From assembly GCF_030272615.1 (NCBI RefSeq), contig NC_081413.1, forward strand, positions 555,605,136-555,669,135: DNA of 64,000 bases, in the 5' to 3' direction. Shown here piece by piece: positions 25,181 to 37,857 of the stretch. The position numbers and the translations under genes are program-made. Each line of letters opens with the position of its first letter. Position 1 is the stretch's first letter. The notes beneath the pieces are model-generated. The model worked only from the letters and a program-made list of their open reading frames with translations. It was not told the DNA's origin and searched no databases. The DNA comes from Cryptomeria japonica. Its lineage: Eukaryota; Streptophyta; Pinopsida; Cupressales; Cupressaceae.

Positions 25181-26129
25181 TTGGAAAAGAACTAAAAATT
25201 GAAAAATCAATCAATCAGAAAAACTTACAATAAAATGTCTTGTGAGAAACAAATACCCTAGTAGATATCAGCAAACACTTCGCATGAAGTTAACGAAGGA
25301 TACAACTATCCAGTCAAACATCTGCAATCAACTTATCAAACTGTCTTATCAATCGTATCATATCCACATCAACATGATCATTATCTTGTCTTAAACAAAA
25401 GAGGATACACTCGAAATCAGATAGGTTAGTCTTAAATGGGGTCCGCAACTTTCTGAGATCAGACATTATCAACCATCGCATCAAACAACTGAGAACGAAG
25501 GCACAAGGTTAGTATAGCTGTTGAATTTTGTCTGAGTCAGTCTTTATCTTTTTATCATTTGGTGACAGATATTGTTCCTATGCTACTCAAGGATGTCTAC
25601 AAGTGACTAGAAGAGCTATGATGGGCATTATCTTTTTCTTTGTTTGCTGTTTATGGTGTGAACCGATGAAATTCTAGGGAAATTGCTCTAGTGGGTGTCT
25701 ATGATAAGAGCCTTCACATCAAGGTGAAATTGCCACACATACCTCGACCCCTAGCATAATTCCCAAAATGGAGGGTTCACTCCTTGTCTGTTACGTGTTT
25801 GTTTCTTCAATGAGATATCTTTACATCTTGGTTCCTTATACCCTGATGTGCTAAGCTTCATTGTTCGATAATAAGGCTCAATGATGAATATATATTGATG
25901 CAATAAAATATGTGACACAGGTTTGTGATTCTTCAATTTCATTCTCATTCTCATTTCATTTGCTTATTGATAATTTGTTGATTTCTCATCTCATCTTCTA
26001 TCTAATTCACATTCTTTCTAGCATTATTTCTATCATCAAAAGCTTCTCTCTATCATCAGACTAACATTTCTTCAAGTTATGTCTAAGTTAAAATGAGTAC
26101 AACCATTATCATACAAAAAAATATTATAG

Positions 26130-26300
26130 ATTCATTTGCATTCATGTGCATTCATTTTAGATTCATTTGCATTTACATATGCATTCATTTTAGATTCATT
26201 TGCATTTACATATGCATTCATTTTAGATTCATTTGCATTTACATATGCATTCATTATAGATTCATTTGCATTCATATGCATTCATTATTGATTTCATTTA
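26130..26300 (+). repeat. 33-bp tandem repeat
   Basis: About five copies of a 33-base unit containing TTTTAGATTCATTTGCATTT and ACATATGCATTCA, just beyond the end of the antisense PMD gene. C2 has related ATGCAAATG-rich sequence at the same place (58890-58960). Confidence 0.75.
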
Positions 26301-26519
26301 CATCATTAAAACATACATGTACTACAATTGCATTCAGAATCATATAGGATCAAATAAGATATGCATCATAACACTCATGGTATCATATAAGCATACATAA
26401 GAAGGTAAACATAGATCATTAGCAAAACCCACATGTTATATATATGTAAATCAAAAATGATAATGTGTCTATACAATAAAGAAACCCGAAGGCTCAGATA
26501 ACATGATCAACAAAATTTC

Positions 26520-28901
26520 TCAACCAACACTGCCTCTATCAGCAGGTGGATCCTGTCCACTAGATCCTACCCCAAGATGTCGAGGTGGTCCCATAACACC
26601 ACCACTGCTAGTCCTCCATGTGGTAGACTTGCTCAAACTAGAATGACCTCTCATAGCAATAAAACTAGGAGCTCTTTGCCCCTCAGGAACAACACTGTGA
26701 TATAGCTGTTGATAGTAAAAAGCCTCTTGAGCAGCATGGTAAAGTCTATTAGACTCACTTTGTCTATCGGTACCCGAAGCAAAGTGCTCATCGTATGCAA
26801 CCTGAATCATCTATGAATGCCTAACTACATCATCTCTCTCTCTCTGGAGACGATCTCTCTCAGCCTCAAGAGCACCATAATCTGCATGATAAGTCTCTCA
26901 CTCAATATCTTGTCTGGTGATCTCATCCTCCAAACTATGGACCCACGCTCGGAGCATTCGCACCTCATCCTCACCACCCACCCTCTGCAACAAGAACATC
27001 CTCCAACTCTGGCATATCCTCATCATCATCTCCACTCTCGCTGCTCGATGACTCAGAAGAATCATCGCTGCCCTCATTGCTAATGGACTTGGTGTCTCCA
27101 CCAATGTCTACATCCTCCTCCGCTCCCTCCTCTCCACCAATGTCTACATCCTCCTCTACTCCCTCATCTCCCCCACCCCACCCTCATCTCCCACATTTCC
27201 ACCGGCTCTCTCCCCTACATCTATCCTCAACCACTGTCTAGCATGGCGAATCTACTGTGTTGTAATTGGAACAGCAGGATCAGTCAAAGGCACTAGCTTG
27301 TGCCTAGCAAACCACGCATCGTACTCCGCCGTCGTCCCTAGATCTACTGCATCTCTACCCCAACCCCAGAGTAATGGCTGCAGAGAATCAAACTTAGCAA
27401 AAGCAACATGTGGCTCTATGCAAACACCCCAATCAGATACCTCCTGAGATACATGAGCAAAATACACAGTAATCACAGGTGTCACCTGTACCTCTCCAAA
27501 CTGTCGCAGAACTCGCCCTGGAAGATACATCTCAATGATCCATTGGGTCTCAAAGGTCCTGCCAATAAGATATCTTTGTTGTCGGCAGAAAGACAAGTGC
27601 ACTACATCATCAAGCCAACCGGGGCAATCTAAGTATGGTCTCCAAATAAAATGCTGCAAAATGTCAAACTGATGTCTCCAGTACAAGGTGTTCCCTAAAC
27701 CCCTGTGTCTGATACCTGCTATATATCTAAATGCATAAGGCTCACAAGGCTACAAGTCTAAATGAATGACAGGCCTAGAAATAGAAATGTGCTCCCATGC
27801 CCATGTCTGGAGCAAAGTAACACCACAATTGATAGAATGGTATTCAAGATACACAATACCATGCATCTGATAGTACAACATGGCAAGTAGACAAGGACCC
27901 CAAGCATATAGGTGACAATGCAAAATCATATCATGGAGAACTCTACCCCATCCAAATGGAAACCCATGACCTCGTATGTCCGGTACAAGTAAACCACTGA
28001 CAATATTACACAATACAATAGTCAGGTCATCATAGTCTAACCAGGCCTAAGGGATGTCATAACGACCACTAATCTGCAAGTCCTGAATCTCACACTCAAA
28101 AAGTGCACATAGTCTAGCAATGCCATCATCATGGTCATATACAACTCTCTCACCATGAATAGGAATATGTAGTATATGCCATACATCCTCTAAAGTAATC
28201 GATGCCTCACCAGTCGATAGATGGAAAGAATAGGTCTTAGAGTACCACCGCTCTATCAAAGCTGTAATCATGGCCCTGTTGGCCGTAACCTCTGGCAAAT
28301 GCATAACATCATATAGACCAAGCTGCCAAATATGCTCGATCTCATCATCTAGTAAGTCTGCTCGAAGATCCATTCCAAGAGGTCTACTCTGACGATAGTA
28401 TAATACTCCAATGTTCTCCTACAACACGAAATGATCAAAATCTTAGAATTCAGATCTAGGAAAACTAAAATATTTCCAAACGCATGACAAAAACTTACAT
28501 ATACAACGAATGTGTAACAGTTATGGCTTATGCGGTACAAATATGGTTCTTGCGTAAATGATAAAAGCTAATGCATAATGAAATGAATGCATGTGTAACA
28601 AAAAACACTTATGCGTAGTGATATATATGAATGCGACATGTTAGAGAAAATGCGTGACACTTACAACGCATGCGCAACATTTAATGCATTTGCGGTACAC
28701 TTAATACTAATGTGTGAAAATCGACAAGCAAATGCATGACTCAAGGCAAAAAGTGATCACTACATTTTTTTTTGGAAAATAGAATAAAATAGGCATACAA
28801 TCAGAAAATTTTTTGGAAAATACCATGCCGCCAGTCCCAGGAGGTCTCTAATATGAACGTACACGGTTCGACAGGTGCAATCGAGCTCTGTATCTAGACA
28901 T
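26520..28901 (-). pseudogene. Antisense plant mobile domain gene of element B
   Basis: Exon 1 is 28901-28824 (26 codons, one TAG at codon 18). A 405-base intron with GT (28823-28822) and AG (28420-28419) follows. Exon 2 runs from 28418 to 26520 in one frame broken mainly by TAG, as near 28047, 27750 and 27252. The PMD signature is clear: TANRAMITALIERWYSKTYS, FHLSTGEASITLEDVWHIL, GFPFGWGR, TLLQTWAWEH, WRPYLDCPGW and RYLIGRTF. The C-terminal part is acidic, then coiled-coil, and ends GVMGPPR ... QDPPADRG, as in D. PMD proteins of host genomes (MAIN/MAIL type) act in silencing and genome integrity. The role in an element is unknown. Confidence 0.8.
28490..28765 (-). repeat. ACGCAT motif block in PMD intron (element B)
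   Basis: Read on the minus strand, the intron holds TCACGCATTTTC, CTACGCATAAG, TTGCGCATGCG, CCGCATAAG and similar units at 20-40 base spacing. This is the leader motif of 13150-13835 in inverted orientation relative to the element. Confidence 0.65.
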
Positions 28902-28993
28902 GATGTCAAATACTGAGAACAAGCACATAAATTACAAAGAAATACAAAGGAAACACCAAATGGCAAATGAGCAAATGAAAACCTAAAAGTCTC

Positions 28994-29001
28994 TATTTAT
29001 A
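28994..29001 (-). promoter_or_regulatory. TATA box of antisense PMD gene (element B)
   Basis: The minus strand reads GAGCTATAAATAGAG 93 bases before the PMD start codon. C2 and D have TATA-like sequences about 75 bases before their starts. Confidence 0.6.
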
Positions 29002-29242
29002 GCTCAAAATTAGGGTTTTTTATTGACATCCCAACATCCGTGGTCCCCACTAGCTTCAAATACCTTGTAGCCTATTCAAACGAACTCAAAATCGAATGAA
29101 ATTTCACACACTTGCTCATACAACTGATATCGAAAACATGGTCTCAATTCTGGAATTTTATGACCACCTTTTCCGAGGGGGCATATTTACACTATACAGC
29201 AAAACCGAGGCATACTGGGGCAAGATTTTTTTTTTCATTTTC

Positions 29243-29285
29243 CTTGAAACAACGTCGTTTTGACATTGTCTCAAAGAGGGGCAAA
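29243..29285 (+). other. Element B polypurine tract with hairpin
   Basis: TCAAAGAGGGGCAAA directly precedes the 3' LTR. Just upstream, CTTGAAACAAC and GTCTCAAAG can pair, overlapping the start of the tract. Similar arrangements stand before the 3' LTRs of C2 and D. Confidence 0.75.
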
Positions 29286-30656
29286 TGTAGACACCTAAAA
29301 ATGTCTCATTGATCATGTACTAATTATTCCTCTAATTGATTAAACAATTCTTTAATTATTTAATTAAGTTAATTAATCTTATTCTTCTAAATTCATATTT
29401 CATCATAATCTTACTAATTATTCTATTTTCTTATTCTATCATCATTTTAATCATTTTCTAAATATTAATTAAATATTTATTATTTAGTTAATTGTGATTT
29501 AATCCTTTAAATTAAATAATCCTTATTATTTAATTAAATTCTATTTCTAAAATAATTAAATAGTTTCTTTAAATTATTTAATTAGTAATTAATTCTGATT
29601 AATTCTTCAATTTAAATAATCTTTATTATTTAAATAAATTACTAATTATTCAATTTCTATCTCTAGTCATATAATCATTCAACCCTTTCCTAAATATTAA
29701 TTAAATATTTATTATTTAATTAATCATGATTTAATCCTTTAATTTAAATAATCTTTATTATTTAAGTAAATTCTATTTCTAAAATAATTAAATAGTTTCT
29801 TTAAATTATTTAATTAATTAACTAATTGATTCTTCCAAATCTGTAAGTTCTAATTTCATTTAATTTATTATTTTTCTTCTAAATTCTTCTAAATTGAATT
29901 ACATGTGCATGATTTCAAAAACCAAATTGAAAATCAAAGTCAAGTTCTAAATATATTCAAATACTAAATTGAATTAATAAATTCAATTATTTGAATTAAT
30001 ATCTCATGCAAAGATTAAATTGAAAATCTAAATCTAAATGCAAGCACATGCTAAATTAATTAATTACATCAATTAATTAATTAAATCATTTATCTCTTCA
30101 ACTTCTATTTCCATCTTTTAGTTAGCTTTTTCTAAATTAAGCTCTCTATGTCATCTTCTTTATTTCCTCCAATCATTCTTTTTCTTCCTTCAGTTAGCTT
30201 TTTCTCAATCAGTTGACTCAATTAATCTATTCAATCTATTGAGTTTCACTCCTACAATCAATAGTTCAACTATCAATTTGCATTTGAGCTCACCCGAGTT
30301 CCACCTCCTGATCAATTTGTTCCACCCTTTCAATCAATCTTCTCCAATTTTCTATAAATTGAGCATCCAATCTCCATTTTCAATAATCATGAACTTCGAA
30401 TCTTTGTGTCACTTGCAGGTTACTAGCACAATATCTGAGAGCCATCATACCATGAAGAGGAGAAGAGCAATGGAAGTTCTATGCAGTCACGGAACATGGA
30501 GTCTTGATTTGATTTGATGATTTTAAATCCCTGTTTCTTAATTGTGATATTCCATTGATTAGTCTGTTAGATTCTTTAATTAGTAGGGATTCATGATTTC
30601 CCTTTTGCTCCTAATTGATTACTTGTTTTGAATAAGATGAATTTTGCATGCTTACA
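29286..30656 (+). repeat. Element B 3' LTR
   Basis: It has the same termini as 11665-13034, with about eight differences seen in the first 500 bases. It is followed by the AGTAT duplication. Confidence 0.95.
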
Positions 30657-31026
30657 AGTATCTCTTGCCTTCTTTTAGAAGAGTGTTGCTATAAATAATA
30701 TCTCTTTGATGTCATTTCAATCTTCCATTCTTTTCCAATTTCCTTTATGGATTTGCATTTTTGGATTATATCGCTTGCATTTATTTCTATTTAAATCTTT
30801 CATCTTGTGTTAGAGAGCTCTCAAATCCGCACACTCTTTGTTGTATTGGAATTGAGGTATAGTTCTCTTTCTTACCAAATGATTCTCCATTAGTTTTTGA
30901 TCTTATATCAAATCTTATTGTGAGCATTTGCCATCAATCTTCCTTCAGAATTAGATGCGGTAAACATGATACCCTATTTGAACTCACTAAAATTAGCAAG
31001 CTGAAACAGGGGGGGCATATAGCTAC
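30657..31026 (+). other. Element A noncoding part between B and E2
   Basis: It continues from 11664 and is continued at 46489. It ends in GCTAC (31022-31026), the left target duplication of E2. No frame seen. Confidence 0.7.
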
Positions 31027-31724
31027 TATTAGGATTCCCACAGATACTGAGAGGGGGGAGGGGGGTGGGGGTGAATCAGTATCTTACCAGTTATAAGATT
31101 TTATTAACTTAAAACATGTAAAGCATATTAATACTGCATACTGGTGAACCAAAAATAAAGCAATGAATAGATATAACAACAAACACATGAAAAGCACACC
31201 ATAACACAATAGTTTAATGAGGAAACCCAGTGTGGGAAAAACCTTGGTGGAATTTGTGACCCACAATATTCACTTACTGGCCAATAAGAGAATATTACTT
31301 ACAATAGGGGCCTGCACATGTAGGAAGGCCAAGTGCCTAGAGCTCACTACTCAAATGGAAGTCTCACTAACTTACAAAATGGATTACATAAATCTAATGT
31401 CTTGTATTGCTTTAGAATAGCATCTACAATGCCAGATCCAGTACCGGTTTATAGCTCTACTTCATACATAAACCCTTAACCTATAATATGCATAATAGGT
31501 CTGCCTTATTTCGCCTAATTACATTCTTCCATACTTATCCTCTCTCTCTCATTCTCATCAAAATGTTCTACAATGAACTCTTATATATATGAGTCATTTT
31601 ATGATTCGCCTAAGTCAGCTTACAATGATTTTTCAATAATTACAAACAAAATTCTTGTCGGCTTCTATGCTAGTATGCTTCCTTTCTCTGCCGATGTCGG
31701 TGTTTTGTGTGCCGGTGAATAATC
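31027..31724 (-). repeat. E2 3' LTR, distal part
   Basis: It aligns with 45672 onward of the 5' LTR. The rest of this LTR lies at 39362-39475, beyond element F. A TATA-like ATATATAAG on the minus strand lies at about 31580. Confidence 0.85.
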
Positions 31725-33216
31725 TGTTAATTATAGATGCAAATAGTAAAGCTCTAAGTCAATAGACAGTAAGATGAGAGGGGGGGTGAATCATACAAAC
31801 TTAATCTTCAATATACTCAACGGATTCAACCTCGGTAGCATATATACTTCAACAATATATCAAAACTGTGAAATATACTTACTTATAAACACAAAATCAT
31901 CACAACACATATAACACCAGATTTAACGTGGAAACCCAAATAGGGAAAAACCACTGTGGGATTTCAGACCCACTAAGAAATATACTCTTCTGGAGTATGC
32001 TCGGTTAAAAGCCAGTCATGTTAAAGATTAGAAACACATTGCTAGATGTGACCTGGTTAAGGGATTTCCCTCAGACCTGTTAGGATCTTCACTTTGTTAG
32101 AAGTGACCTTGTCAAAGGATTTCAAACACTCACTTAGAATGTCACCTTGTTAGAGGATTTACAAATAAGACTGTTAAGTCCACTCGATTAAGAGATTTTC
32201 TGTCACTTTTACAAAACAACAGTAATAAAATATATCTGCAACTTCACATCTAAAATGCTAAAGCAGATTCTTATTTGCTCAAAACAATCTTGTCATAAGA
32301 CTTTTCTTGTCCCTTGTAGGGCTTGCTGGGCTTCCTTAATCTATTCTTCAATCAGATCTTCAAACTTATGTGCTCGGTAAACACTATGTAGCATCCCTTG
32401 TGATTACACTTGCCCACATACATTGTTTATCAACAATTCCTTATTTATAAATAATTCTAACCGCTTTAATCATCTTGATCACATTTCCATGATCAATCTT
32501 AGCCATCAGATTTTCAATCTTGACTAGATTCAATTTATCCTTCGATCTGAAAATGTTTTACCTTGCCTAGGGACTTGCATTCCTTTCTTGGAACTTGCAC
32601 AAGGTTATTGCAGTTCAATCTGAGCTGTAGATCTCGATTTTCCATTGCCATAGATCTTTAACAAACTTCATGTTCGGCGTATCAATCATTTAATCAACTC
32701 CAGCTCATCAACTTCCTTCATTAAATAATGCTTTCATTCATTTAATGATGTCTATTATAACTCGGCTGTAACTCAGTTAACACTGAACTTCACTCGGTAG
32801 ACATTTTGTCTTCATTAACCGATATCGATAACCTTAGGGTTTACCGACTAGGTTCCTTTGCTTGGTTATATAGTACAGTATTAAACATCATATTTAGAAT
32901 ATCAAAACAATCAAAACAACATGAGCTTATCATTGTCTAGCTTGGTAATAGTTGCCCATTGAATAACTCATTTCTCCACTTTATTATCATATCCTTTTGG
33001 TGTCACTTACTGACTTCTTAACTTTCATTAAAACATACTTCTCAAGATATGGCAACATCATACTGAATCAGAAAATCAATCTCTTGACATCAATGACAAA
33101 ATAATATTATTAAGATAGTGATCATCCTTCATCAGTTATATCAATAGTCTTACAACAACCTTCTCAATATCCTTATTGAAATACCAACAATCTCTCATTT
33201 TACTGTAATGCCAACA
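31725..33216 (-). repeat. Element F 3' LTR
   Basis: On the plus strand it runs TGTTAATTATAGATG to GTAATGCCAACA. It matches 37858-39356. Confidence 0.93.
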
Positions 33217-33231
33217 ATCTCCCCCTTTGGC
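33217..33231 (-). other. Element F polypurine tract
   Basis: The minus strand reads CCAAAGGGGGAGAT immediately before the LTR start TGTTGGCA. The surrounding 34 bases (33209-33242) equal those of E2 (39468-39501). Confidence 0.85.
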
Positions 33232-33609
33232 ATTGATGGCAAAACCAAATTGATAAAACCAAATTGATTCGGATTGCTGTATCAACTTCTTCATTCTGAA
33301 ATCTTCTCCCCCTGTCAGTAGACTTCTGTTATCTTCTCCATTTTAGTCTTCAAGTCTTTTAGTGTTCTCCCACTTTGACAACAATGCCAAAAAAAAACAA
33401 CTAAATTCAGGGTTTCTGCTCTTGTAAAGTGATTGCCTCACTATTTGTACATGTGTATCATTTCAGACTCGGTCAGCACAACTTTGCCTTCAATACTTAT
33501 ATCCTGTATCCTACACAACTTTAGAAAAATTCCTAAAGTGCAAAAATCAACATCAATCTACAAATAATATTCAATAGGTTCACTTAATTGATGTTGTCAC
33601 CGAACTCGG

Positions 33610-35550
33610 TCAGTGAATAGAAGATAGGGGTAGGACCCCTAACTTGCTTCTGAGATACTCAAAAGTGTCTTTAGGTAGTGGTTTTGTGAAGATGTTTGCA
33701 ATTTTATCTTTTGTGCTAACATATTCCAGCACAACATTCTTGTCTTGTACTTCTTCTCTGAGATAATGATACTTTATAGAAATATACTTTGTCTTAGAAT
33801 GCATTACCGGATTTTTTGAAATGTTAATGGCACTAGTGTTATCACAAAATATAGTTACTGGCTCGGTAACCTTTTCATTTATACCTTCCAACAGTTGTTT
33901 GATCCATGCTATATTGGTGCAATTCAATGCTGCAGCAACATATTTAGCTTCTATTGTAGACTGTGAGATGCATCCTTGTTTCTTGATAAGCCAACTCACT
34001 AGTCTGTTCCCTAAAGAGAAAGCTCCACCACTTGTGCTTTTCCTGTCATCAATGTTGCCTGCCCAATCAGCATTATTATAAACTTTCAAATCAAAATCAT
34101 TTTTCTTTTCATATACTAAGCCATAATCTTCAGTGCCTTTCAGATATCTAAAAATTCTCTTGATTGTTGTCATATGGGTTTCTTTAGGATCTGCAGAAAA
34201 TCTTGCAACAATTCCTACAGCATGTGCTATATCCGGCCTGCTATGCACAACATATTGCAACTTTCCAATCATAGATCGATAAAGTGTCTCATCGACAGAT
34301 GCAGATTCATCATTCTTTGATAGTTTATAGTTGGTAGTCATAGGAGTACTTATTGGTTTTGAATCCTCCATTCCAAATTTCTTCAAGATTTCCTTTATGT
34401 ACTTGGATTGAGTAATGAAAATCTCATCTTTCATTTGCAGTATTTGTAAACCTATAAAATACTTTATCTCACCGATTAATGACATCTCAAATTCTTTTCT
34501 CATTTCATTACCAAAATTCTTGCATAGAGAATCAGTTCCACAAAAGATAATATCATCAACAAATATGGCTGAAATCAGTGTTCCATTGTCCTTATCATTC
34601 TTCATATACATGTTGTTGTTTTCACTTGTTCTTATAAAATCAATCTTGATTAAGTAAGAGTGCAATCTTTCATACCATGCTCTTGGTGCTTGTTTCAAAC
34701 CATATAGAGCTTTTTTTAGCTTACATACCTGATCTTTATCCTTGTTTTCAACAAATCCTTCAGGTTGTTCAATGTAAACTTCTTCTTCTAGTATACCATT
34801 CAAAAATGCAGATTTGACATCCATTTGATATATTTTGAAATTTTTGAAAGCAGCATATGCCAACAATGTTCTTACTCCTTCAAGTCTAGCCACAGGTGCA
34901 AAAGTCTCACTATAATCTATTCCTTCTTCTTGAGCATATCCTTTGCAAACTAGTCTTGCTTTGTTTCGAATGACCTCACCTTTTTCATTTAACTTGTTTT
35001 TGAAAATCCATTTTGTACCAATTATATTTTTGTCCTTCGATCTTGGGACCAGTACCCATGTGTCATTCTTCTTGATTTGATCAATTTCTTCTATCATAGC
35101 ATTTACCCAATCTTCACTATTAAATGCTTCTTTCACTATTCTCAGTTCAATTTCAGATATTAGACATGTATTATGTCTCAATTTGTTCCTTGTCATCACT
35201 GGATCATCCTTATCTCCTATAGTTTGATTTGATGCATGATTTCTTCTTACATACTTTGCTAATATAGGCTCGGTAGACTCGGTATGATCTTCTTCATCAC
35301 TCAGTAACTGAATATTCTCTTTATTTTCTTCAATAGCTTTCTTGGTAGGACTTGTTGGTTGAACATAGACAAATTCATCATAATCTTCTGGTTCTTTAGA
35401 ATTTCCTTCATCATTTCTTTCTGAAAATTTATCAATTTTCACATTTGCACTTTCTACTATTTTGTTAGATGATTTGATTAGACATTTAAATGCTTTACTT
35501 CTAGAATAATAACCAAGAAATATTCCTTCCTCACTTTTCTGATCAAACTT
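33610..35550 (-). pseudogene. Element F reverse transcriptase and RNase H
   Basis: A 610-residue open stretch (35442-33610) continues the polyprotein after a TGA at 35551-35553. RT motifs: [49 protein letters not shown] (Asp near 208), [17 protein letters not shown] and FVDD near residues 294-297 (usually YVDD). RNase H motifs: [36 protein letters not shown]-like [12 protein letters not shown] and DIFTK-like ANIFTKPLP. The natural stop is TAA/TGA-type at 33610-33612. Catalytic residues look intact. Confidence 0.9.
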
Positions 35551-36549
35551 TCAATTTGTGTCATCTTTATGAACATAGCATCTACTTCCAAAGATTTTAA
35601 AGTAACTTACATTAGGTTTCTTGTCATACCAGATTTCATATGGTGTCTTCAAAGTTCCTTTCTTTAGTTGAACTCGATTCAGGGTGTAGACTGTAGTGCT
35701 TATTGCTTCTCTCCAAAATTTTTGAGGTACCCTTTTTTCAATCATCAGGGTTCTGGCACAATCCACAATAGATCTATTTCTTCTCTCAGCTATCCCATTT
35801 TGTTGTGGAGTTCTCGGTGCAGATACTTATCTTTTTATACCCTGATAATTACAGAATAAGTTAAATTCATCAGAAGTAAACTCTCCTCCTCTATCAGATC
35901 TAAGACACTTCAGTTGTCTTCCTGTTTCATTTTCAACTCTTGCCTTATACCATTTAAACGTTTGAAATGCTTCTGATTTTTCTTTTAAAAACATGTCTGA
36001 CATCATCCTTGAATAATCATCCACAAATAATATGAAATATTTATCACCATAATAACTTTGTGTTTTCATGGGACCACAAAGATCAGTATGCACAAGATCT
36101 AAAACTCCATTAGACATGTATGACTTACTTGTGAAGCTTGATCTTGACATCTTTCCTATTTGACATTCTCGGCAGATAGCATTCTCAGGCTTTTCCAAAC
36201 TCGGTAGTCCTCTTACTCGGTGCTTCTTGCTTATTTTGATCAGATTATCAAAATTTACATGACAAAACCTTTTATGCCATAACCATGTATCTTCCATCTT
36301 TGCATAAAGAAATTTGTTTAGAGTTGAGTCAAGGTAAAATGTGTTACCTCTTGTTTGAGTCCTGGTAGCAGCTAACTTTCCATATTTATCATGAACTTTG
36401 ACAATTTCTCTCTGAAATTCTATTCGGTAACCAGTATTATTTAGTTGTGCTACACTCAACAAATTATATTTCAAACCTTTAACCCAGTATACATCATCAC
36501 ATTTAGCATTGTCAAGAAGTATGATAGAACCTTTACCTTCACTAGACAT
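35551..36549 (-). pseudogene. Element F integrase
   Basis: The GAG-pre-integrase region (LWHKRFCHVNFDNL ... CRECQIGK, HHCC) is followed by the core: HTDLCGP (Asp), RSDRGGEFTSDEF (Asp) and, after a TAA near 35827 where Gln is expected, the PQQNGIAERRN Glu. The segment 35766-35551 (DCARTLMIE, LNRVQ, PYEIWYDKKP, FGSRCYVH) is the usual copia integrase C-part. The stop at 35551 sits where Arg is likely. Confidence 0.88.
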
Positions 36550-37794
36550 GGTGCATCATTACCAAATCTTACATATCCACCATCATAACCTTCTAATTTA
36601 ACAAACTTGTGTTTATCACCTGTCATGTGATGTGAGCATCCACTATCTATGATCCAAGAATCATTATTATTTATGTGAGATATTAGGGCTTTTTCTTCAT
36701 ACCTTTCTTCATCTGATCCATCTTTAATAGCCATACAAACAACTTCCTCTATGTCTGTTTCATCAGATTTATCATCAGTGGATTCATCATCAACAACTAG
36801 GCATGTCTTTATATCTCTTCTTTTGAAGTCTCGGTGTCCTCTGTAGTGATTGTCTTTCTGTTTGTCTTCTTGGTAATCTCTCTTTTCACTAGATTCTTTG
36901 TCAGGGTAGTTAGAAGCCATATGTCCTATTTTATCACAATTGAAACATTTCAAAGGTAGCTTGCCTTTATACTTACATTTGCCTCTCGGTAGCCTCCTGG
37001 CCAATAGTGCTTCAAACTCTTCTTGCTTTCTGATTTCCTCATACATTTTGTGAACTTCTTCCATGTTCTTATGAAATCTTTCACTTGCTCCACTATGATT
37101 CCCTTCAGAGTACTTACTCTTTCTATCATTATAATCATTAAATTCACCAAGATGAAAAGAACTGAATGCAGATTCAACTTTGTTTACTAAATACCCATTG
37201 TTATCAAAATTACTTAACTCAAATGCATGTAGCTTACCGATAGTAGCATCTAAAGAAACTGGCATGTTTGGTATAGATCTCAATTCATTGATTGCAGAGA
37301 CTTGGATTGCATAAGCTGGTAGAAGGGTTCTCAATAACTTACTTGTTACATCCTTTTCTTCAATAGTTCCACCTGCTCCTTTTATTTCATTGACAATCTC
37401 CTTCAGTCTTGTACTGTATTGTGTTATGTTTTCTCCTTCATTCATCCTCATGGATTCAAGTTGTCCCCTTAAACTGTCCACTTTTTCTCTTTGTACATGT
37501 TCATCACCACCATAAATAGATATGAGCTTAGACACATTGTCTTTGCATTAGTACAACCTTCTAGATCATTAAATTCAAGTCGGTCAATGCAGAGGTTATT
37601 TCAATCATTGCTCGGGTGTGTTCTTGCTTTACCTTTATCTCTTCCATAGTCATCAGATGGGTGCTTGGTGCAATGTAGATATTTTCCAGATAGTAAGTAG
37701 CATAATCTCCAATTCCTGATAAGTGCAACTTCATCCTTTTCTACCATGTGGGAAAACTTGAGTTGTTTAGCTTTGGGGTATCTCTCTTATACAT
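36471..37794 (-). pseudogene. Element F Gag and protease
   Basis: The frame opens at ATG 37794 and meets a TAG at 37741-37743 (Gln likely). A frame change near 37560 leads into the frame starting at 37535. Gag shows the copia layout (MSKLISIYGGDEHVQ, TRLKEIVNEIK, LLRTLLPAY). The knuckle CFNCDKIGHMASNYPDKES has Tyr in place of the last Cys. The protease shows WIIDSGCSHHMTG. A frameshift near 36550 connects to integrase. Confidence 0.87.
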
Positions 37795-37843
37795 CTTTGG
37801 ATCTTGACTCAAGTACCTTCAAAATTTTCTTCCGGAGTCCAAA

Positions 37844-37855
37844 GCTCTGATACCA
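37844..37855 (-). other. Element F primer-binding site (initiator Met tRNA type)
   Basis: The minus strand reads TGGTATCAGAGC, two bases inside the 5' LTR. It is identical to the sites of E1 and E2. Confidence 0.92.
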
Positions 37856-37857
37856 AT

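Larger units (their letters stand above)
23772..26519 (+). other. Element B noncoding stretch between integrase and PMD gene
   Basis: About 2.7 kb without a supported frame. It holds an A-rich degenerate repeat block (24840-25180) and a 33-bp tandem repeat (26130-26300). Short antisense frames here are repeat artefacts. Long spacers in this position are known for Tat-lineage elements. Confidence 0.7.
11665..30656 (+). mobile_element. Ty3/gypsy Tat-type retrotransposon B with antisense PMD gene
   Basis: Two LTRs of about 1.37 kb (11665-13034, 29286-30656) are flanked by identical AGTAT at 11660-11664 and 30657-30661. Internal order: primer site, long leader with two repeat blocks, small frame, Gag, protease, G-patch, reverse transcriptase and RNase H, second RNase H, integrase, a long noncoding stretch, an antisense PMD gene, polypurine tract. 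The second RNase H marks the Tat lineage (established knowledge). At 19 kb it is large even for that lineage. Only a few LTR differences are visible, but the coding frames carry more than 20 stops. It is inserted in element A. Confidence 0.9.

Noticed and set aside
37844-37855. Possible tRNA fragment
   Set aside because: Only the 12-base primer site is present, with no tRNA body or box A/B.
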